This document shows, one piece after another, positions 37,439 to 47,023 of a stretch of 64,000 bases of DNA; the first letter of the stretch is position 1, and each line of letters begins with the position of its first letter. The position numbers and the translations under genes were made by a program. The stretch comes from Marinobacter sp. F3R08 (GTDB taxonomy: Bacteria; Pseudomonadota; Gammaproteobacteria; Pseudomonadales; Oleiphilaceae). A model generated the notes under the pieces. It saw only the letters and a program-made list of their open reading frames with translations. It was not told where the DNA came from and did not search any database. The DNA lies in NCBI RefSeq assembly GCF_018860425.1, contig NZ_JAHKPI010000008.1, forward strand, positions 124,001-188,000. Reading direction: 5' to 3'.

Positions 37439-37564
37439 TTAACAGGATCCTGACTGCTCTGGCTTGAGCTGACAATAGTGGGTTATCCCTGAAAGGGTCG
37501 CACTTGTCGCAGCCACTGCAGATGTGTACACGCTTGTTCTGTTAATCCATCAGTGAGGAACGGC

Positions 37565-37777
37565 ATGAAAAGACAGAAAAGAGACATGTACGCTCGTGCA
37601 TTCAAGCGGGGTTATCTCGCTGGCGTGTCCGGTAAATCCAAAGACAGCTGCCCGATCGAACAGGCAGAAGTTCGCCAGGAATGGCTGAACGGGTGGCGAG
37701 AAGGCCGCACAGATCAATGGGAGGGCATGACCGGCGTATCCGGCATACACAAACTGGCAACCGTCACGACAGCGTGA
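37565..37777 (+). CDS. rmf: Ribosome modulation factor
   Basis: 70 residues. The sequence follows E. coli RMF: MKRQKRDMYARAFKRGYLAG, then SKDSCP and the QEWLNGWREGR core. RMF pairs 70S ribosomes into inactive 100S dimers in stationary phase. The C-terminal 15 or so residues extend beyond the E. coli protein. The start is the ATG at 37565 with GAGGAA upstream; an in-frame ATG four codons earlier is less likely. Two GC-rich hairpins follow. Confidence 0.96.
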   Translation: MKRQKRDMYARAFKRGYLAGVSGKSKDSCPIEQAEVRQEWLNGWREGRTDQWEGMTGVSGIHKLATVTTA

Positions 37778-37850
37778 CGGTCTGATCTGACCCCGAATCT
37801 TAATCTGATCTTTTTCTACACAATTTGACGCAGTACCCAGAGTAACCGAA

Positions 37851-37926
37851 ACGGGGCCTCCCGCCCCGTACCATGCGAAGAAGCGCTACGGGGTTCATTC
37901 CCCGCTCGGGCCCGCTATGCGGGCCC
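37851..37926. terminator. Two GC-rich hairpins between convergent rmf and pyrD
   Basis: ACGGGGC / GCCCCGT at 37851-37869 and GGGCCCGC-TAT-GCGGGCCC at 37908-37926. Both are perfect stems without T-runs. They probably end or protect transcripts arriving from either side. Confidence 0.55.
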
Positions 37927-37949
37927 ATCTTCGTTCTGGAATACGGAAA

Positions 37950-38969
37950 TTACTTTATCTGCCGTATTGCCTCCACCGCTTCCCTGATCAGTTCCGGCCC
38001 ACGATAAATAAATCCGGTATAGACCTGAACCAGCTTGGCACCAGCGCGAATTTTTTCTGCCGCACTGTCTCCATCGGTAATCCCCCCCACGCCGATAATC
38101 GGTAAAGAGTCGCCGAGCTCGGCGTATAGCCCCCTGATGACTCTGAGAGACGCCTCGCGAACCGGCGCGCCACTGAGACCACCCGCTTCGTTTGCATGAA
38201 CATGGCCAGCTACAGCTTCCCGGCTGACGGTGGTATTGGTCGCGATCACTCCGTCAATCCCTGTCTCACGCAACGCCGACGCCACAAAGCGAATACCCTC
38301 ATCGTCCATATCCGGGGCAATCTTCACGGCCACAGGAACGTAGCGACCATACTCTTTCTCGCACTTAAGCTGTTCGTCCTTGATGGCAATCAACAGATCC
38401 TTGAGGGAATCACCGAACTGAAGATCCCTTAGCCCTGGCGTGTTGGGAGAGGAAACATTCACAGTAATATAGTCGGCCCGGGTGTAGACCGCCGATATAC
38501 CTTTGCGGTAATCGCTTTCGGACTGGTCATTCGGGGTGTCTTTATTCTTGCCGACGTTGATTCCCAGCACACCCTTGTAACGGCGTTTATCGACACGCTC
38601 CAGAAGGTGATCAAGACCGTCATTATTGAAGCCCATGCGATTGATAATCGCCTGATGCTCCGGCAACCGGAACATTCTCGGTTTCGGATTTCCGGGCTGC
38701 GCCACAGGCGTGACCGTCCCCACTTCAATAAATCCAAAACCCAGGTTACCAAGACCGTCCAAGTGATCGGCGTTCTTATCAAGACCTGCCGCAAGACCAA
38801 CCGGGTTCGGAAAATCCAGACCCATAACATTCACTGGCAATGCATCTATCTTTGGCGACAACGCATTTAACACGCCAAGCCGATCGGCAAAATCGATACC
38901 CTTCAATGCAAAGTTATGAGCCTGCTCCGGCGGAAGGCGAAAAAGCAGGTTACGGATAACGCCGTACAT
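37950..38969 (-). CDS. pyrD: Dihydroorotate dehydrogenase, class 2
   Basis: 339 residues. Class 2 enzymes are bound to the inner membrane by an N-terminal helical segment ([21 protein letters not shown]) and pass electrons from dihydroorotate to quinone. Seen: [35 protein letters not shown], the catalytic serine region [28 protein letters not shown], and the FMN phosphate site GVGGITDG. The ATG at 38969 follows AAGGGAG; the extension upstream is not conserved. Confidence 0.96.
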   Translation of the reverse strand: MYGVIRNLLFRLPPEQAHNFALKGIDFADRLGVLNALSPKIDALPVNVMGLDFPNPVGLAAGLDKNADHLDGLGNLGFGFIEVGTVTPVAQPGNPKPRMFRLPEHQAIINRMGFNNDGLDHLLERVDKRRYKGVLGINVGKNKDTPNDQSESDYRKGISAVYTRADYITVNVSSPNTPGLRDLQFGDSLKDLLIAIKDEQLKCEKEYGRYVPVAVKIAPDMDDEGIRFVASALRETGIDGVIATNTTVSREAVAGHVHANEAGGLSGAPVREASLRVIRGLYAELGDSLPIIGVGGITDGDSAAEKIRAGAKLVQVYTGFIYRGPELIREAVEAIRQIK

Positions 38970-39376
38970 CTGAAAAACTCCCTTGATCCAAGTGGGCGGA
39001 GTATACCGGAAGTTTTCCACAGCATCCCGACCTGGACTCAAATCTGCTGTAAATGACTGTATCATGGCAGTCTCGTGACCTTTTCCACGGAATCTGTGGA
39101 TAACCCTGTTGAAAATCACGGGGCAACGGTTGCCATCCCTTGATAACTGCGCCAATCTACAAATTGATCATTTTTTGATCAGTTATTTTATCCTTTATTT
39201 TCAATGCGTTACGCTTTTTATAGGTTTGTGTCGACAAATTCTGTACAAAATGTTACCCGGTCACCTTTCTGCAATCATGTGCATAAATCACTCAAGCGAA
39301 CGCCCAGAAATCGACGCTGCCACAGCCTCCAAGAATAACGTTATACTGACATCAGTCATCTGATCAGGAGTGCCCC
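38970..39376. other. 407-base intergenic region between divergent pyrD and the cation efflux gene
   Basis: No convincing gene. The stretch 39150-39260 is much richer in A and T than its surroundings and carries TTGATCATTTTTTGATCAG (two TGATCA sites in close succession). It must contain both promoters; individual boxes could not be fixed. Confidence 0.5.
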
Positions 39377-40537
39377 ATGCAAGAGCCGATGTCCCCCGCC
39401 CAACAATACCGGGAGAAGCTCAAGGTAGAAATGAAGGCGGCATCGCGGGTCACAATTATCGGAATGATTCTCGATGCTGCACTCGGCATCATTAAAGTCA
39501 TCGCAGGCGCTCTTTTTCATTCACAGGCGCTTCTGGTGGATGGCATCCACTCTTTTACCGACGTTGCATCCGATCTCGTTGTTCTGGGTGTCATGAAGGT
39601 ATCCCGTCAGGAACCCGATGACGACCACCCCTATGGTCATCAACGAATTGAAACTTTCGGCACACTGGTTCTCGGCAGTATTCTGATTGCCGTCGGCGCC
39701 GCTTTGGCCTGGGAGAACACCCTGCGATTGATCGAAGGCGGTGTTGATACCGTTCCGGGCTGGCCGGTTCTGGTAGCGGCAGCGGTATCTGTTGCGGGAA
39801 AGGAATGGATCTTCCGGTACACCCGCCGTGTCGGTCTGAAGATTCGATCCGATCTGATTATTGCCAATGCCTGGCACAGCCGCACCGACGCCTTCTCTTC
39901 AGTCGTGGTTCTTGTTTCCACCATTGGCGCCATGCTCGGCATGGTATGGCTGGACGTGTTTGCCGCCGTAATTATCGCCGGGATCATTATTCATGTTGGC
40001 TGGAAATTCACCTGGGACAGTGTGCAGGAGCTGGTCGATACGGGACTGTCCCGGGAAGACACCCAGATGCTCAAGCGTATTGCCCGGGACACCGACGGTG
40101 TCCGTAACGTCCACGAGCTCCGCAGTCGGCGTATGGGGCACGATATCCTGCTGGACATTCATCTGGTGGTCCGCCCGGAAATCAGCGTTTCAGAGGGACA
40201 CCAGATTGGTACACAAGTGGTCGCCGGCATGCGCAATGCCCTGGAAAATATCCGCGACATCAACTTTCACATCGACGCCGAGAACGACGAAGATCAGCTA
40301 CTGACATCAGAACGACTGCCCTCGCGGCAAGAGCTCCGGGCCATCATGGAACAACACCTGGGCGAACTCCCCCAACACAGCCGCCTGCGACTCCACTACC
40401 TCAAGAACAAGGTGCACCTGGAGCTGTTCCTCGACGAACCGGAATCAGAAACGGCTTTCTCCACCACCAACATCCGGGAGCAGCTTCGGGATTACCCCTG
40501 GTTTGGCAGCATACGGGTGTGGGTGGCCGGGCCCTGA
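39377..40537 (+). CDS. Cation diffusion facilitator family transporter (FieF-like) with extra C-terminal domain
   Basis: 386 residues. Six membrane helices in the first 215 residues. The metal-site motifs are canonical: DGIHSFTDVASD on helix 2 and AWHSRTDAFSS on helix 5, giving the Asp/Asp and His/Asp pairs of zinc/iron exporters. The usual cytoplasmic domain follows (VRNVHELRSRRMGHDILLDIHL, DINFHID). About 80 more residues come after it, longer than the 300-residue FieF, and their strand pattern (LRLHYLKNKVHLELFLDEP) suggests a second small sensor-like domain. AGGAG seven bases before the ATG sets the start. Confidence 0.92.
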   Translation: MQEPMSPAQQYREKLKVEMKAASRVTIIGMILDAALGIIKVIAGALFHSQALLVDGIHSFTDVASDLVVLGVMKVSRQEPDDDHPYGHQRIETFGTLVLGSILIAVGAALAWENTLRLIEGGVDTVPGWPVLVAAAVSVAGKEWIFRYTRRVGLKIRSDLIIANAWHSRTDAFSSVVVLVSTIGAMLGMVWLDVFAAVIIAGIIIHVGWKFTWDSVQELVDTGLSREDTQMLKRIARDTDGVRNVHELRSRRMGHDILLDIHLVVRPEISVSEGHQIGTQVVAGMRNALENIRDINFHIDAENDEDQLLTSERLPSRQELRAIMEQHLGELPQHSRLRLHYLKNKVHLELFLDEPESETAFSTTNIREQLRDYPWFGSIRVWVAGP

Positions 40538-40565
40538 AAGCAGCGGACCGAAATGACCAGGCTGA

Positions 40566-42623
40566 TCAACCGGTCCGTAAAGCCGCCTCTTTCAGCTCCG
40601 CGATATCGTCCCGCAGGCGGGCGGCCGTCTCGAAATCCAGCTCCGAAGCGGCCTTGTACATTTCATCCTCCAGGCGGGACACCTCTTTCAGAACCTCCTC
40701 CGGGGACCGGTTTCCGGCTTTCGCGCGGTACTGCTCGGCCTCTTCTGCAGCTTTCTGCCCCGGTCGCTCGGCTTTGCGACGGCCACGACCGCCGCCTGCG
40801 CCTTCCATAATATCGGCAATCTTTTTGTTCAGGCCCTGAGGCGTAATGCCCTGCTCCAGGTTATGGGCTTCCTGCTTGGCCCGGCGACGCTCGGTTTCAT
40901 CAATGGCCCGCTGCATGGAACCTGTGATCCGGTCACCATAGAGAATGGCTTTGCCGTGAACATTCCGCGCAGCCCGGCCCATGGTCTGAATCAGTGACCG
41001 CTCAGATCTCAGAAACCCTTCCTTGTCAGCGTCCAGAATGGCCACCAGCGAAACTTCGGGCATATCCAGGCCTTCCCGCAGCAGGTTAATGCCGACCAGC
41101 ACATCAAATTCGCCCCGCCGGAGGTCACGGATGATCTCCACCCGTTCCACGGTGTCGATATCCGAGTGCAGATATCGGACCTTGATATCGTGCTCCATCA
41201 GGAAGTCGGTGAGATCCTCGGCCATGCGCTTGGTCAGCGTTGTAACCAGAACGCGCTCCTTCACCTTTACCCGGGTATGAATCTCCGAGAGCAAATCATC
41301 CACCTGAGTCGAGGCAGGCCGAACTTCGATTTCCGGGTCCAGAAGGCCGGTGGGGCGCACCACCTGCTCCACTATCTGTCCCGCATTCTCGGCCTCGTAA
41401 TTCGCCGGGGTTGCGGACACAAAGATCATCTGTGGCGCTATCCGCTCCCATTCCTCGAACCGCATGGGCCGGTTATCCAGGGCTGAAGGCAGACGAAAAC
41501 CATATTCCACCAGGGTTTCCTTACGTGACCGGTCACCTTTGTACATGGCGCCGATCTGCGGAATGGTTACGTGGGATTCGTCCACCACCAGCAAGGCATT
41601 GGGTGGCAGGTAATCAAACAGTGTGGGTGGTGCCTCACCGGGGCGGCGACCGGAGAGGTAGCGCGAGTAATTCTCGATGCCGTTGCAATAGCCAAGCTCC
41701 AGCATCATTTCGATGTCGTAGCGGGTTCGTTCTTCCAGTCGTTGGGCTTCCACCAGACGATTATTGTCCCGCAGTTGCTGAAGCCGCTCATCCAGCTCCA
41801 CCTTGATATGCTCGATTGCATCCAACACGGTCTGGCGCGGCGTCACATAGTGGGACTTCGGGTAAATGGTTACTCTGGGCACCCGGCGAAGGACCTCGCC
41901 GGTCAGCGGGTCGAAATAGCTGAGATTTTCCACCTCGTCATCAAACAGCTCAATGCGTATGGCCTCTTTCTCGGATTCCGCGGGAAATACATCAATCACA
42001 TCGCCCCTGACCCGGTAATTGGCCCGGTGAAACTCGACATCATTCCGGGTGTACTGAAGCTCAGCCAGACGCCGGAGAATGAAACGCTGATCAATCTGAT
42101 CACCTCGATCCAGGTGCAGCATCATTTTCAGGTAGGACTGGGGATCCCCCAGACCATAAATAGCCGAAACCGTCGCCACGATGATGGCATCCGGACGCTC
42201 CAGCAAAGCCTTGGTAGCCGACAGGCGCATCTGCTCGATGTGCTCGTTAATGGAAGCGTCTTTCTCGATAAACGTGTCTGACGAGGGCACATAGGCTTCA
42301 GGCTGGTAATAGTCGTAGTAGGAGACGAAATACTCCACGGCGTTGTCAGGAAAAAACTCCCGGAATTCGCCGTACAGCTGGGCCGCCAGAGTCTTGTTAT
42401 GGGCCATAATGATGGTAGGCCGCTGGATCTGCTGGATGACATTGGCAATGGTGAAGGTTTTACCTGACCCGGTCACACCCAGCAGAGTCTGGTGGGCAAG
42501 GCCGGAGTGAATGCCGTCCACCAGCCCCTCGATGGCCTTGGGCTGATCGCCGGCTGGCTGGAACGGTGAATCAACCTTGAACACACCCTCTCTGGCGGAA
42601 AAGCTTGCCTGATTACTGGCCAT
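40566..42623 (-). CDS. uvrB: Excinuclease ABC subunit B
   Basis: 685 residues. UvrB verifies DNA damage in nucleotide excision repair. Seen: Walker [11 protein letters not shown], the beta-hairpin [20 protein letters not shown], Walker [11 protein letters not shown], helicase motifs to QTMGRAARN, and the C-terminal UVR motif ([20 protein letters not shown]) that binds UvrC. The ATG at 42623 (MASNQASF) with GGAGG upstream is taken as the start; the frame extends 18 codons further without conservation. It is divergent from the aminotransferase gene. Confidence 0.97.
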   Translation of the reverse strand: MASNQASFSAREGVFKVDSPFQPAGDQPKAIEGLVDGIHSGLAHQTLLGVTGSGKTFTIANVIQQIQRPTIIMAHNKTLAAQLYGEFREFFPDNAVEYFVSYYDYYQPEAYVPSSDTFIEKDASINEHIEQMRLSATKALLERPDAIIVATVSAIYGLGDPQSYLKMMLHLDRGDQIDQRFILRRLAELQYTRNDVEFHRANYRVRGDVIDVFPAESEKEAIRIELFDDEVENLSYFDPLTGEVLRRVPRVTIYPKSHYVTPRQTVLDAIEHIKVELDERLQQLRDNNRLVEAQRLEERTRYDIEMMLELGYCNGIENYSRYLSGRRPGEAPPTLFDYLPPNALLVVDESHVTIPQIGAMYKGDRSRKETLVEYGFRLPSALDNRPMRFEEWERIAPQMIFVSATPANYEAENAGQIVEQVVRPTGLLDPEIEVRPASTQVDDLLSEIHTRVKVKERVLVTTLTKRMAEDLTDFLMEHDIKVRYLHSDIDTVERVEIIRDLRRGEFDVLVGINLLREGLDMPEVSLVAILDADKEGFLRSERSLIQTMGRAARNVHGKAILYGDRITGSMQRAIDETERRRAKQEAHNLEQGITPQGLNKKIADIMEGAGGGRGRRKAERPGQKAAEEAEQYRAKAGNRSPEEVLKEVSRLEDEMYKAASELDFETAARLRDDIAELKEAALRTG

Positions 42624-42806
42624 AACTGGCGAAAACCTCCGGTAGAACCAATGCAGGGACAAAACAGCCCCTGTCATTAGAGAAATTTAGCGATACACTG
42701 GCTTCATGATACCATCAGTGCGATCGACGGCTGGGCGAAAATCAGCCAGAAGCTCTGGCACCCGGCGGTCGCAGCCCTATCAGACGCAGCTTTAAGGAGC
42801 GCAAGT

Positions 42807-43991
42807 TTGGACCTTCAACTTTCCAGCCGAGTACAGGCGATCAAGCCCTCTCCCACCCTCGCAGTCACCAACAAGGCCGCGGAATTACGCGCAGCAGGCC
42901 AGGATATTATCGGCCTGGGTGCCGGCGAGCCGGACTTCGACACACCTGATCACATCAAACAGGCAGCGATAGAGGCTATCAATAACGGCCAGACCAAATA
43001 CACTGCCGTTGATGGTACGCCAGCCCTGAAAAAAGCGATTATTGCGAAGTTCAAACGGGACAACGGCCTGGATTACGAAGCCAACCAGATACTGGTAAGC
43101 AGTGGTGGCAAACAGAGCTTTTTCAACCTCGCACTCGCCACACTGAATCCCGGTGACGAAGCCATCATTCCTGCACCCTATTGGGTTTCCTACCCGGACA
43201 TGGTGCTGGTAGCCGAAGGCAAGCCGGTGATTATTGAAACCGGCGCCGAGACCCGCTTCAAGATCACCCCTGATCAACTTGAGAGCGCGATCACCGAGCG
43301 TACCCGCCTGTTCGTCATCAACAGCCCATCGAACCCAAGCGGTATGGCCTACACTCTGGAAGAACTGCAGGCTATCGGTGAAGTGCTGAAGAAACACCCG
43401 AACATCATGATTGCCACCGATGATATGTACGAGCCGATTCTCTGGACCGGCAAGCCGTTCTGCAACATCCTGAACGCTACGCCGGATCTGTACGATCGGA
43501 CCTTCGTACTCAACGGCGTCTCCAAGGCCTACTCCATGACTGGCTGGCGTATCGGCTACGCAGCAGGGCCGGCAAAAATCATCGGTGCCATGAAGAAGAT
43601 CCAGTCACAGAGCACCTCCAACCCGGCCTCCATCTCCCAGGCTGCGGCTCAGGCCGCGCTTGAAGGTGACCAGGCCTGTGTTGGCGACATGGTCAAAGCG
43701 TTCAAAGAACGCCATGACTGGCTGGTAGATGCCCTGAACAAGCTACCGGGCGTTGAGTGCCTGACCGGTGACGGTACTTTCTACGTGTTTCCGAGCTTTC
43801 AGGGTGCCATCGACGCCGACTCCGACGTCAGCACCGATGTCGAATTTGCCGAGAAACTGCTATCCGAAGCCGGCGTTGCTCTGGTTCCGGGTTCGGCCTT
43901 CGGCTGCCCGGGCCATATGCGCCTGAGCTTTGCCACCAGCATGGGTAACCTGGAGAAGGCGATCGAACGTCTACAGAAGGCGCTCGGTTAA
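42807..43991 (+). CDS. Pyridoxal-phosphate aminotransferase, aspartate aminotransferase type
   Basis: 394 residues, fold type I, class I-gamma aminotransferases, which include bacterial aspartate/prephenate aminotransferases. Seen: GLGAGEPDFDTPDHI, INSPSNPSG, the aspartate that holds the cofactor ring (IATDDMYE), and the Schiff-base lysine in NGVSKAYSMTGWRIGY, followed by the substrate arginine in HMRLSFA. The start is a TTG at 42807, supported by AAGGAG seven bases upstream. It is followed by the second tRNA-Asn gene. Confidence 0.93.
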   Translation: MDLQLSSRVQAIKPSPTLAVTNKAAELRAAGQDIIGLGAGEPDFDTPDHIKQAAIEAINNGQTKYTAVDGTPALKKAIIAKFKRDNGLDYEANQILVSSGGKQSFFNLALATLNPGDEAIIPAPYWVSYPDMVLVAEGKPVIIETGAETRFKITPDQLESAITERTRLFVINSPSNPSGMAYTLEELQAIGEVLKKHPNIMIATDDMYEPILWTGKPFCNILNATPDLYDRTFVLNGVSKAYSMTGWRIGYAAGPAKIIGAMKKIQSQSTSNPASISQAAAQAALEGDQACVGDMVKAFKERHDWLVDALNKLPGVECLTGDGTFYVFPSFQGAIDADSDVSTDVEFAEKLLSEAGVALVPGSAFGCPGHMRLSFATSMGNLEKAIERLQKALG

Positions 43992-44008
43992 AAAACTTCG
44001 GACAGGGG

Positions 44009-44037
44009 TTGACGGGGCGGTATGACCGACTTAATAT
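44009..44037 (+). promoter_or_regulatory. Sigma-70 promoter of the second tRNA-Asn gene
   Basis: TTGACG (44009-44014), 17 bases, TAATAT (44032-44037), then ACGCGCC. Same boxes and spacing as for copy 1. It begins just after the aminotransferase stop. Confidence 0.8.
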
Positions 44038-44061
44038 ACGCGCCTCGTCACACGACGACGT

Positions 44062-44137
44062 TCCCCGATAGCTCAGTTGGTAGAGCAACGGACTGTTAAT
44101 CCGTTTGTCGCTGGTTCGAGCCCAGCTCGGGGAGCCA
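44062..44137 (+). tRNA. tRNA-Asn (GTT), copy 2
   Basis: 76 bases with encoded CCA, identical over its full length to copy 1 at 32285-32360. Anticodon GTT. Own promoter and terminator. Confidence 0.98.
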
Positions 44138-44143
44138 CTATTC

Positions 44144-44183
44144 AAAAAGCCCGCTAATTTCATGAATTAGCGGGCTTTTTTTT
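44144..44183 (+). terminator. Intrinsic terminator after tRNA-Asn copy 2
   Basis: AAAAAGCCCGCTAATT-TCATG-AATTAGCGGGCTTTTTTTT: long perfect stem followed by a T-run. Confidence 0.95.
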
Positions 44184-44317
44184 GCTCTACTTCCGAAAGC
44201 CATCCTCCGCCATTACAAATCCAGCACTACCCCGGCGCTCGTGTTTTGCAGGAAGATCCCCCACATCACACGTCGCCAGACCAACAGGCTGAAGCAGAAC
44301 TCAGGCAGCAGATAACG

Positions 44318-45034
44318 TCATAGGCCTGCGACCTCAGCATGAATAGCCTCCAGCGCTGCCAGAGGATCTGGTGCCTGGGTAATTGGGCGACCAATCACCA
44401 GATAATCGGAACCTGCCTTCAGGGCCTCCGTAGGCGTCATGATACGCTGCTGATCGCCTTTATCCGCCGTCAGCGGTCGAATACCCGGGGTAACCAACTT
44501 GAAGTCGGCACCTTGCTCAGCCTTCAGTTTCGATGCCTCCTGCGCCGAACATACAACACCGTCGAGGCCGCAATTTCTGGTGAGAGTTGCCAGCCGGCTC
44601 ACATGGGCTTCGGGAGAACTGGCAATGCCAATACCGGCCAGATCGTCAGCATTCATGCTGGTCAGGACCGTTACCGCAATCAGTAACGGACGGCTGGAAC
44701 CGAAGGCTTCCAAGCGCTCCCGGCAGGCCGTCATCATTTTTTCGCCACCAGAGGCATGCACATTCACCATCCAGACACCCAAGTCAGCCGCAGCCGCTAC
44801 GGCCGCCGATGTGGTGTTGGGAATGTCGTGGAATTTCAGATCCAGAAACACGTCGAACCCACGCTTCTGAAACTCTTCGACCAGTTGAGGCCCGGAACGG
44901 GTGAACAGTTCTTTACCCACCTTCAGACGGCATTTGGCGGGATCCAGTCTCCCGACCATTTCCATAGCTGGATTCCTGGAAGGGAAGTCAAGGGCGACGA
45001 TGATCTTCGGATCGTTAGGGGTTTGCACGTTCAT
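44318..45034 (-). CDS. pyrF: Orotidine-5'-phosphate decarboxylase
   Basis: 238 residues. It converts OMP to UMP, the last step of pyrimidine synthesis. The catalytic Asp-Lys-Asp set is in [10 protein letters not shown], with [12 protein letters not shown] at the start, VTVLTSM, TPGIRP and the phosphate-binding [13 protein letters not shown] near the end. It is the last gene of the leftward block, 26 bases after lapB; this lapAB-pyrF order is common in gammaproteobacteria. Confidence 0.97.
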   Translation of the reverse strand: MNVQTPNDPKIIVALDFPSRNPAMEMVGRLDPAKCRLKVGKELFTRSGPQLVEEFQKRGFDVFLDLKFHDIPNTTSAAVAAAADLGVWMVNVHASGGEKMMTACRERLEAFGSSRPLLIAVTVLTSMNADDLAGIGIASSPEAHVSRLATLTRNCGLDGVVCSAQEASKLKAEQGADFKLVTPGIRPLTADKGDQQRIMTPTEALKAGSDYLVIGRPITQAPDPLAALEAIHAEVAGL

Positions 45035-45060
45035 TTGTCCTGAGGAAATTCAGTAAAGGT

Positions 45061-46230
45061 TTATTCGGCTTCAACACCCTGAATCGGGCGAACGGTTTCC
45101 CATTGCTTGCAGCTCGGGCACAACCAGTGCAGCTGACGACCTGAAAAGCCACAGCTTACACAACGGTATACCGGACGGTTGACCAGTATCAGATGACCAA
45201 TACAACTCACCAGCCGACCTTCATCGGTGGTCATACCCTTTTCGTACCCGGCCATTTCCACCAACCTTAACAGACCGCGGACGCTGGGCCGGGATTCCAG
45301 CTCCTGCCTGAGCAGATCGATCGCTGCCGGCCGCCCCGAGGCCCGCTCTACGGATTCAACCAGGGCAAGCAGCAAACTGGTACCGGGATAGTCTTCGTAA
45401 AGCTTGTGCAGCTTCTTGGCCAGCCGGCCAATATCGCCGTGTTCATGCTCGAGCTTCATCAAGCGATCAATTGCTTCCGGCCCAAACTCGGCGTTCTGGT
45501 CAAACACCTTCAGGCACTGGTTTCCAGCTTCACGGTAACTGCCCTGCCGAATCAGCAAATTCATCAGAATCAGATTCGCCCGAACGCAAGAACGGTCATA
45601 GTCGAGCGCCTCCTTCGCCAGCTTCTGGGCAGCCCAGCGATCGTCCTGTTTCAGGGATTCCTCAGCTAACTCGCAGGTCAAATAGGCCAGGACCTTGAAC
45701 ATCGCCGGGGCGGCATCTCCCCGGGTCAGGGTTCGTGCGACCTCTGCCGCCTTACCCCATTCCTTCTCTTGCTGGTAAAGATCTATCAATTGCTGGGAAG
45801 ACCGCCGGCCGTAGTCCTTGTCGCCCATCAATTGATGCAACAGCGCCTCGGCTCGATCCAGGAGACCGGCATTCAGATAGTCCCGAGCAAGTTCAAGGGT
45901 TACTTGCGGCGAAAAACGTGGGGGAAGCTCGGGTCTGGCCAGAAGGTTCTGGTGAATGAGTATTGCCCGGTCTGTTTCGCCCTTGTTGCGAAAATGGCTA
46001 CCAATGGACAGGTGCAGACTGACGGTGTCCTTATTCACCGCAAGGGATTGGACGAAATTCTCAACAGCCTGATCAGAGTAATTGGTAAAAAGGAACTGAA
46101 GACGATCCTTTACCGATTCCTCATCGGAAATCGCCTTACCGGCTCGGCTTTCGCTGCTCCCCAGCCGGCCAACAAGCCAGCCAATGGCGACTGCGACAGT
46201 CAGCAGCAGCCACTGAAGTACCATATCCAT
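45061..46230 (-). CDS. lapB: Lipopolysaccharide assembly protein LapB (YciM)
   Basis: 389 residues, same length as E. coli LapB. One N-terminal membrane helix (LLLTVAVAIGWLVGRL), a long TPR region, and a C-terminal rubredoxin-type zinc knuckle with CxxC pairs (CVSCGFSG, WLCPSCKQWE). LapB controls LpxC turnover together with FtsH and so sets the LPS level. Its ATG overlaps the lapA stop (TAATG). Confidence 0.96.
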   Translation of the reverse strand: MDMVLQWLLLTVAVAIGWLVGRLGSSESRAGKAISDEESVKDRLQFLFTNYSDQAVENFVQSLAVNKDTVSLHLSIGSHFRNKGETDRAILIHQNLLARPELPPRFSPQVTLELARDYLNAGLLDRAEALLHQLMGDKDYGRRSSQQLIDLYQQEKEWGKAAEVARTLTRGDAAPAMFKVLAYLTCELAEESLKQDDRWAAQKLAKEALDYDRSCVRANLILMNLLIRQGSYREAGNQCLKVFDQNAEFGPEAIDRLMKLEHEHGDIGRLAKKLHKLYEDYPGTSLLLALVESVERASGRPAAIDLLRQELESRPSVRGLLRLVEMAGYEKGMTTDEGRLVSCIGHLILVNRPVYRCVSCGFSGRQLHWLCPSCKQWETVRPIQGVEAE

Positions 46231-46532
46231 TAGAGAGTCCGGTCGTTCTGGGCCCTGGATTTCTCCAATGCCTGCTCAGCACGATCAAGTCGTTTCTGAA
46301 GGGTTCGCCGGGACGCAGAGTTGCGTACCGTTGCCAGCAAGGTCATCAGGACACCAACGAGTGCACCGATAACAAACGCCATGATAATCCAGACAGCAAC
46401 GCCCTGAGGCTGGGTTTCAAACAGCAGCAAATTTAGAGCAACCGCCGTCTGATTATTGAGCGAGAACACCAATGCCAGCAGAATTAGGACTAAAACCAAC
46501 AGAATAGTGAGGATCTTCTGCAATCCTGCCAT
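46230..46532 (-). CDS. lapA: Lipopolysaccharide assembly protein LapA (DUF1049)
   Basis: 100 residues. Two membrane helices (about 7-26 and 45-68) separated by the family segment SLNNQTAVALNLLLF, then a short charged coiled-coil tail (RRTLQKRLDRAEQALEKS). It is coupled by overlap to lapB, as in E. coli. Confidence 0.93.
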   Translation of the reverse strand: MAGLQKILTILLVLVLILLALVFSLNNQTAVALNLLLFETQPQGVAVWIIMAFVIGALVGVLMTLLATVRNSASRRTLQKRLDRAEQALEKSRAQNDRTL

Positions 46533-46592
46533 AGCGATAGCACTCCCAAAGGGGCCTGAAAGCCCGAATTATATTCGTTCCCTGAGCAGCGG

Positions 46593-46889
46593 TTAGAAGC
46601 CCTTTTTCAAGCTGTCATTAACCTGCTCTCTCAATTCCTTTCCCGGTTTGAAGTGCGGCACAAACTTAGCTGGTAGTTGAACAGCCTCTCCGGTTTTAGG
46701 GTTGCGGCCCGTGCGTGCAGACCGATGATGAAGGGAAAAGCTGCCAAATCCCCGGATTTCAATTCTCTGACCATCAGCAAGCGACTGGGACATGTGCTCA
46801 ATGATGGTTTTTACTGCCAGTTCGACATCTTTAACGGAGAGCTGAGTCTGCTTGGAAGCAATCAGTTCGACCAGTTCGGACTTCGTCAT
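46593..46889 (-). CDS. ihfB: Integration host factor subunit beta
   Basis: 98 residues. HU/IHF fold with [11 protein letters not shown] at the start and the DNA-bending arm region [26 protein letters not shown], where the proline inserts into DNA. It follows rpsA as in most gammaproteobacteria and pairs with IhfA encoded elsewhere. Confidence 0.96.
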   Translation of the reverse strand: MTKSELVELIASKQTQLSVKDVELAVKTIIEHMSQSLADGQRIEIRGFGSFSLHHRSARTGRNPKTGEAVQLPAKFVPHFKPGKELREQVNDSLKKGF

Positions 46890-46975
46890 GAGGCGTTTCC
46901 CTTTTCCATTTTTATTGGGCCGTCGGTTACCTGATCCCCATGACTACCTAGTTTAGCCAAACCAGAAAAAAACAC

Positions 46976-47007
46976 AAAAAAAACGGGCTCTTAGAGCCCG
47001 TTTTTTT
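46976..47007 (-). terminator. Intrinsic terminator between rpsA and ihfB
   Basis: ACGGGCTC-TTA-GAGCCCGT with A-runs on one side and T-runs on the other, 17 bases past the rpsA stop. It can work in both directions. Confidence 0.93.
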
Positions 47008-47023
47008 CGTACCAACCGGAATT

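Noticed and set aside
32285..44137. Identical tRNA-Asn copies as attachment-site repeats bounding a genomic island
   Set aside because: The whole gene is repeated with promoter, not just a 3' fragment; no integrase is present and the genes between are housekeeping.
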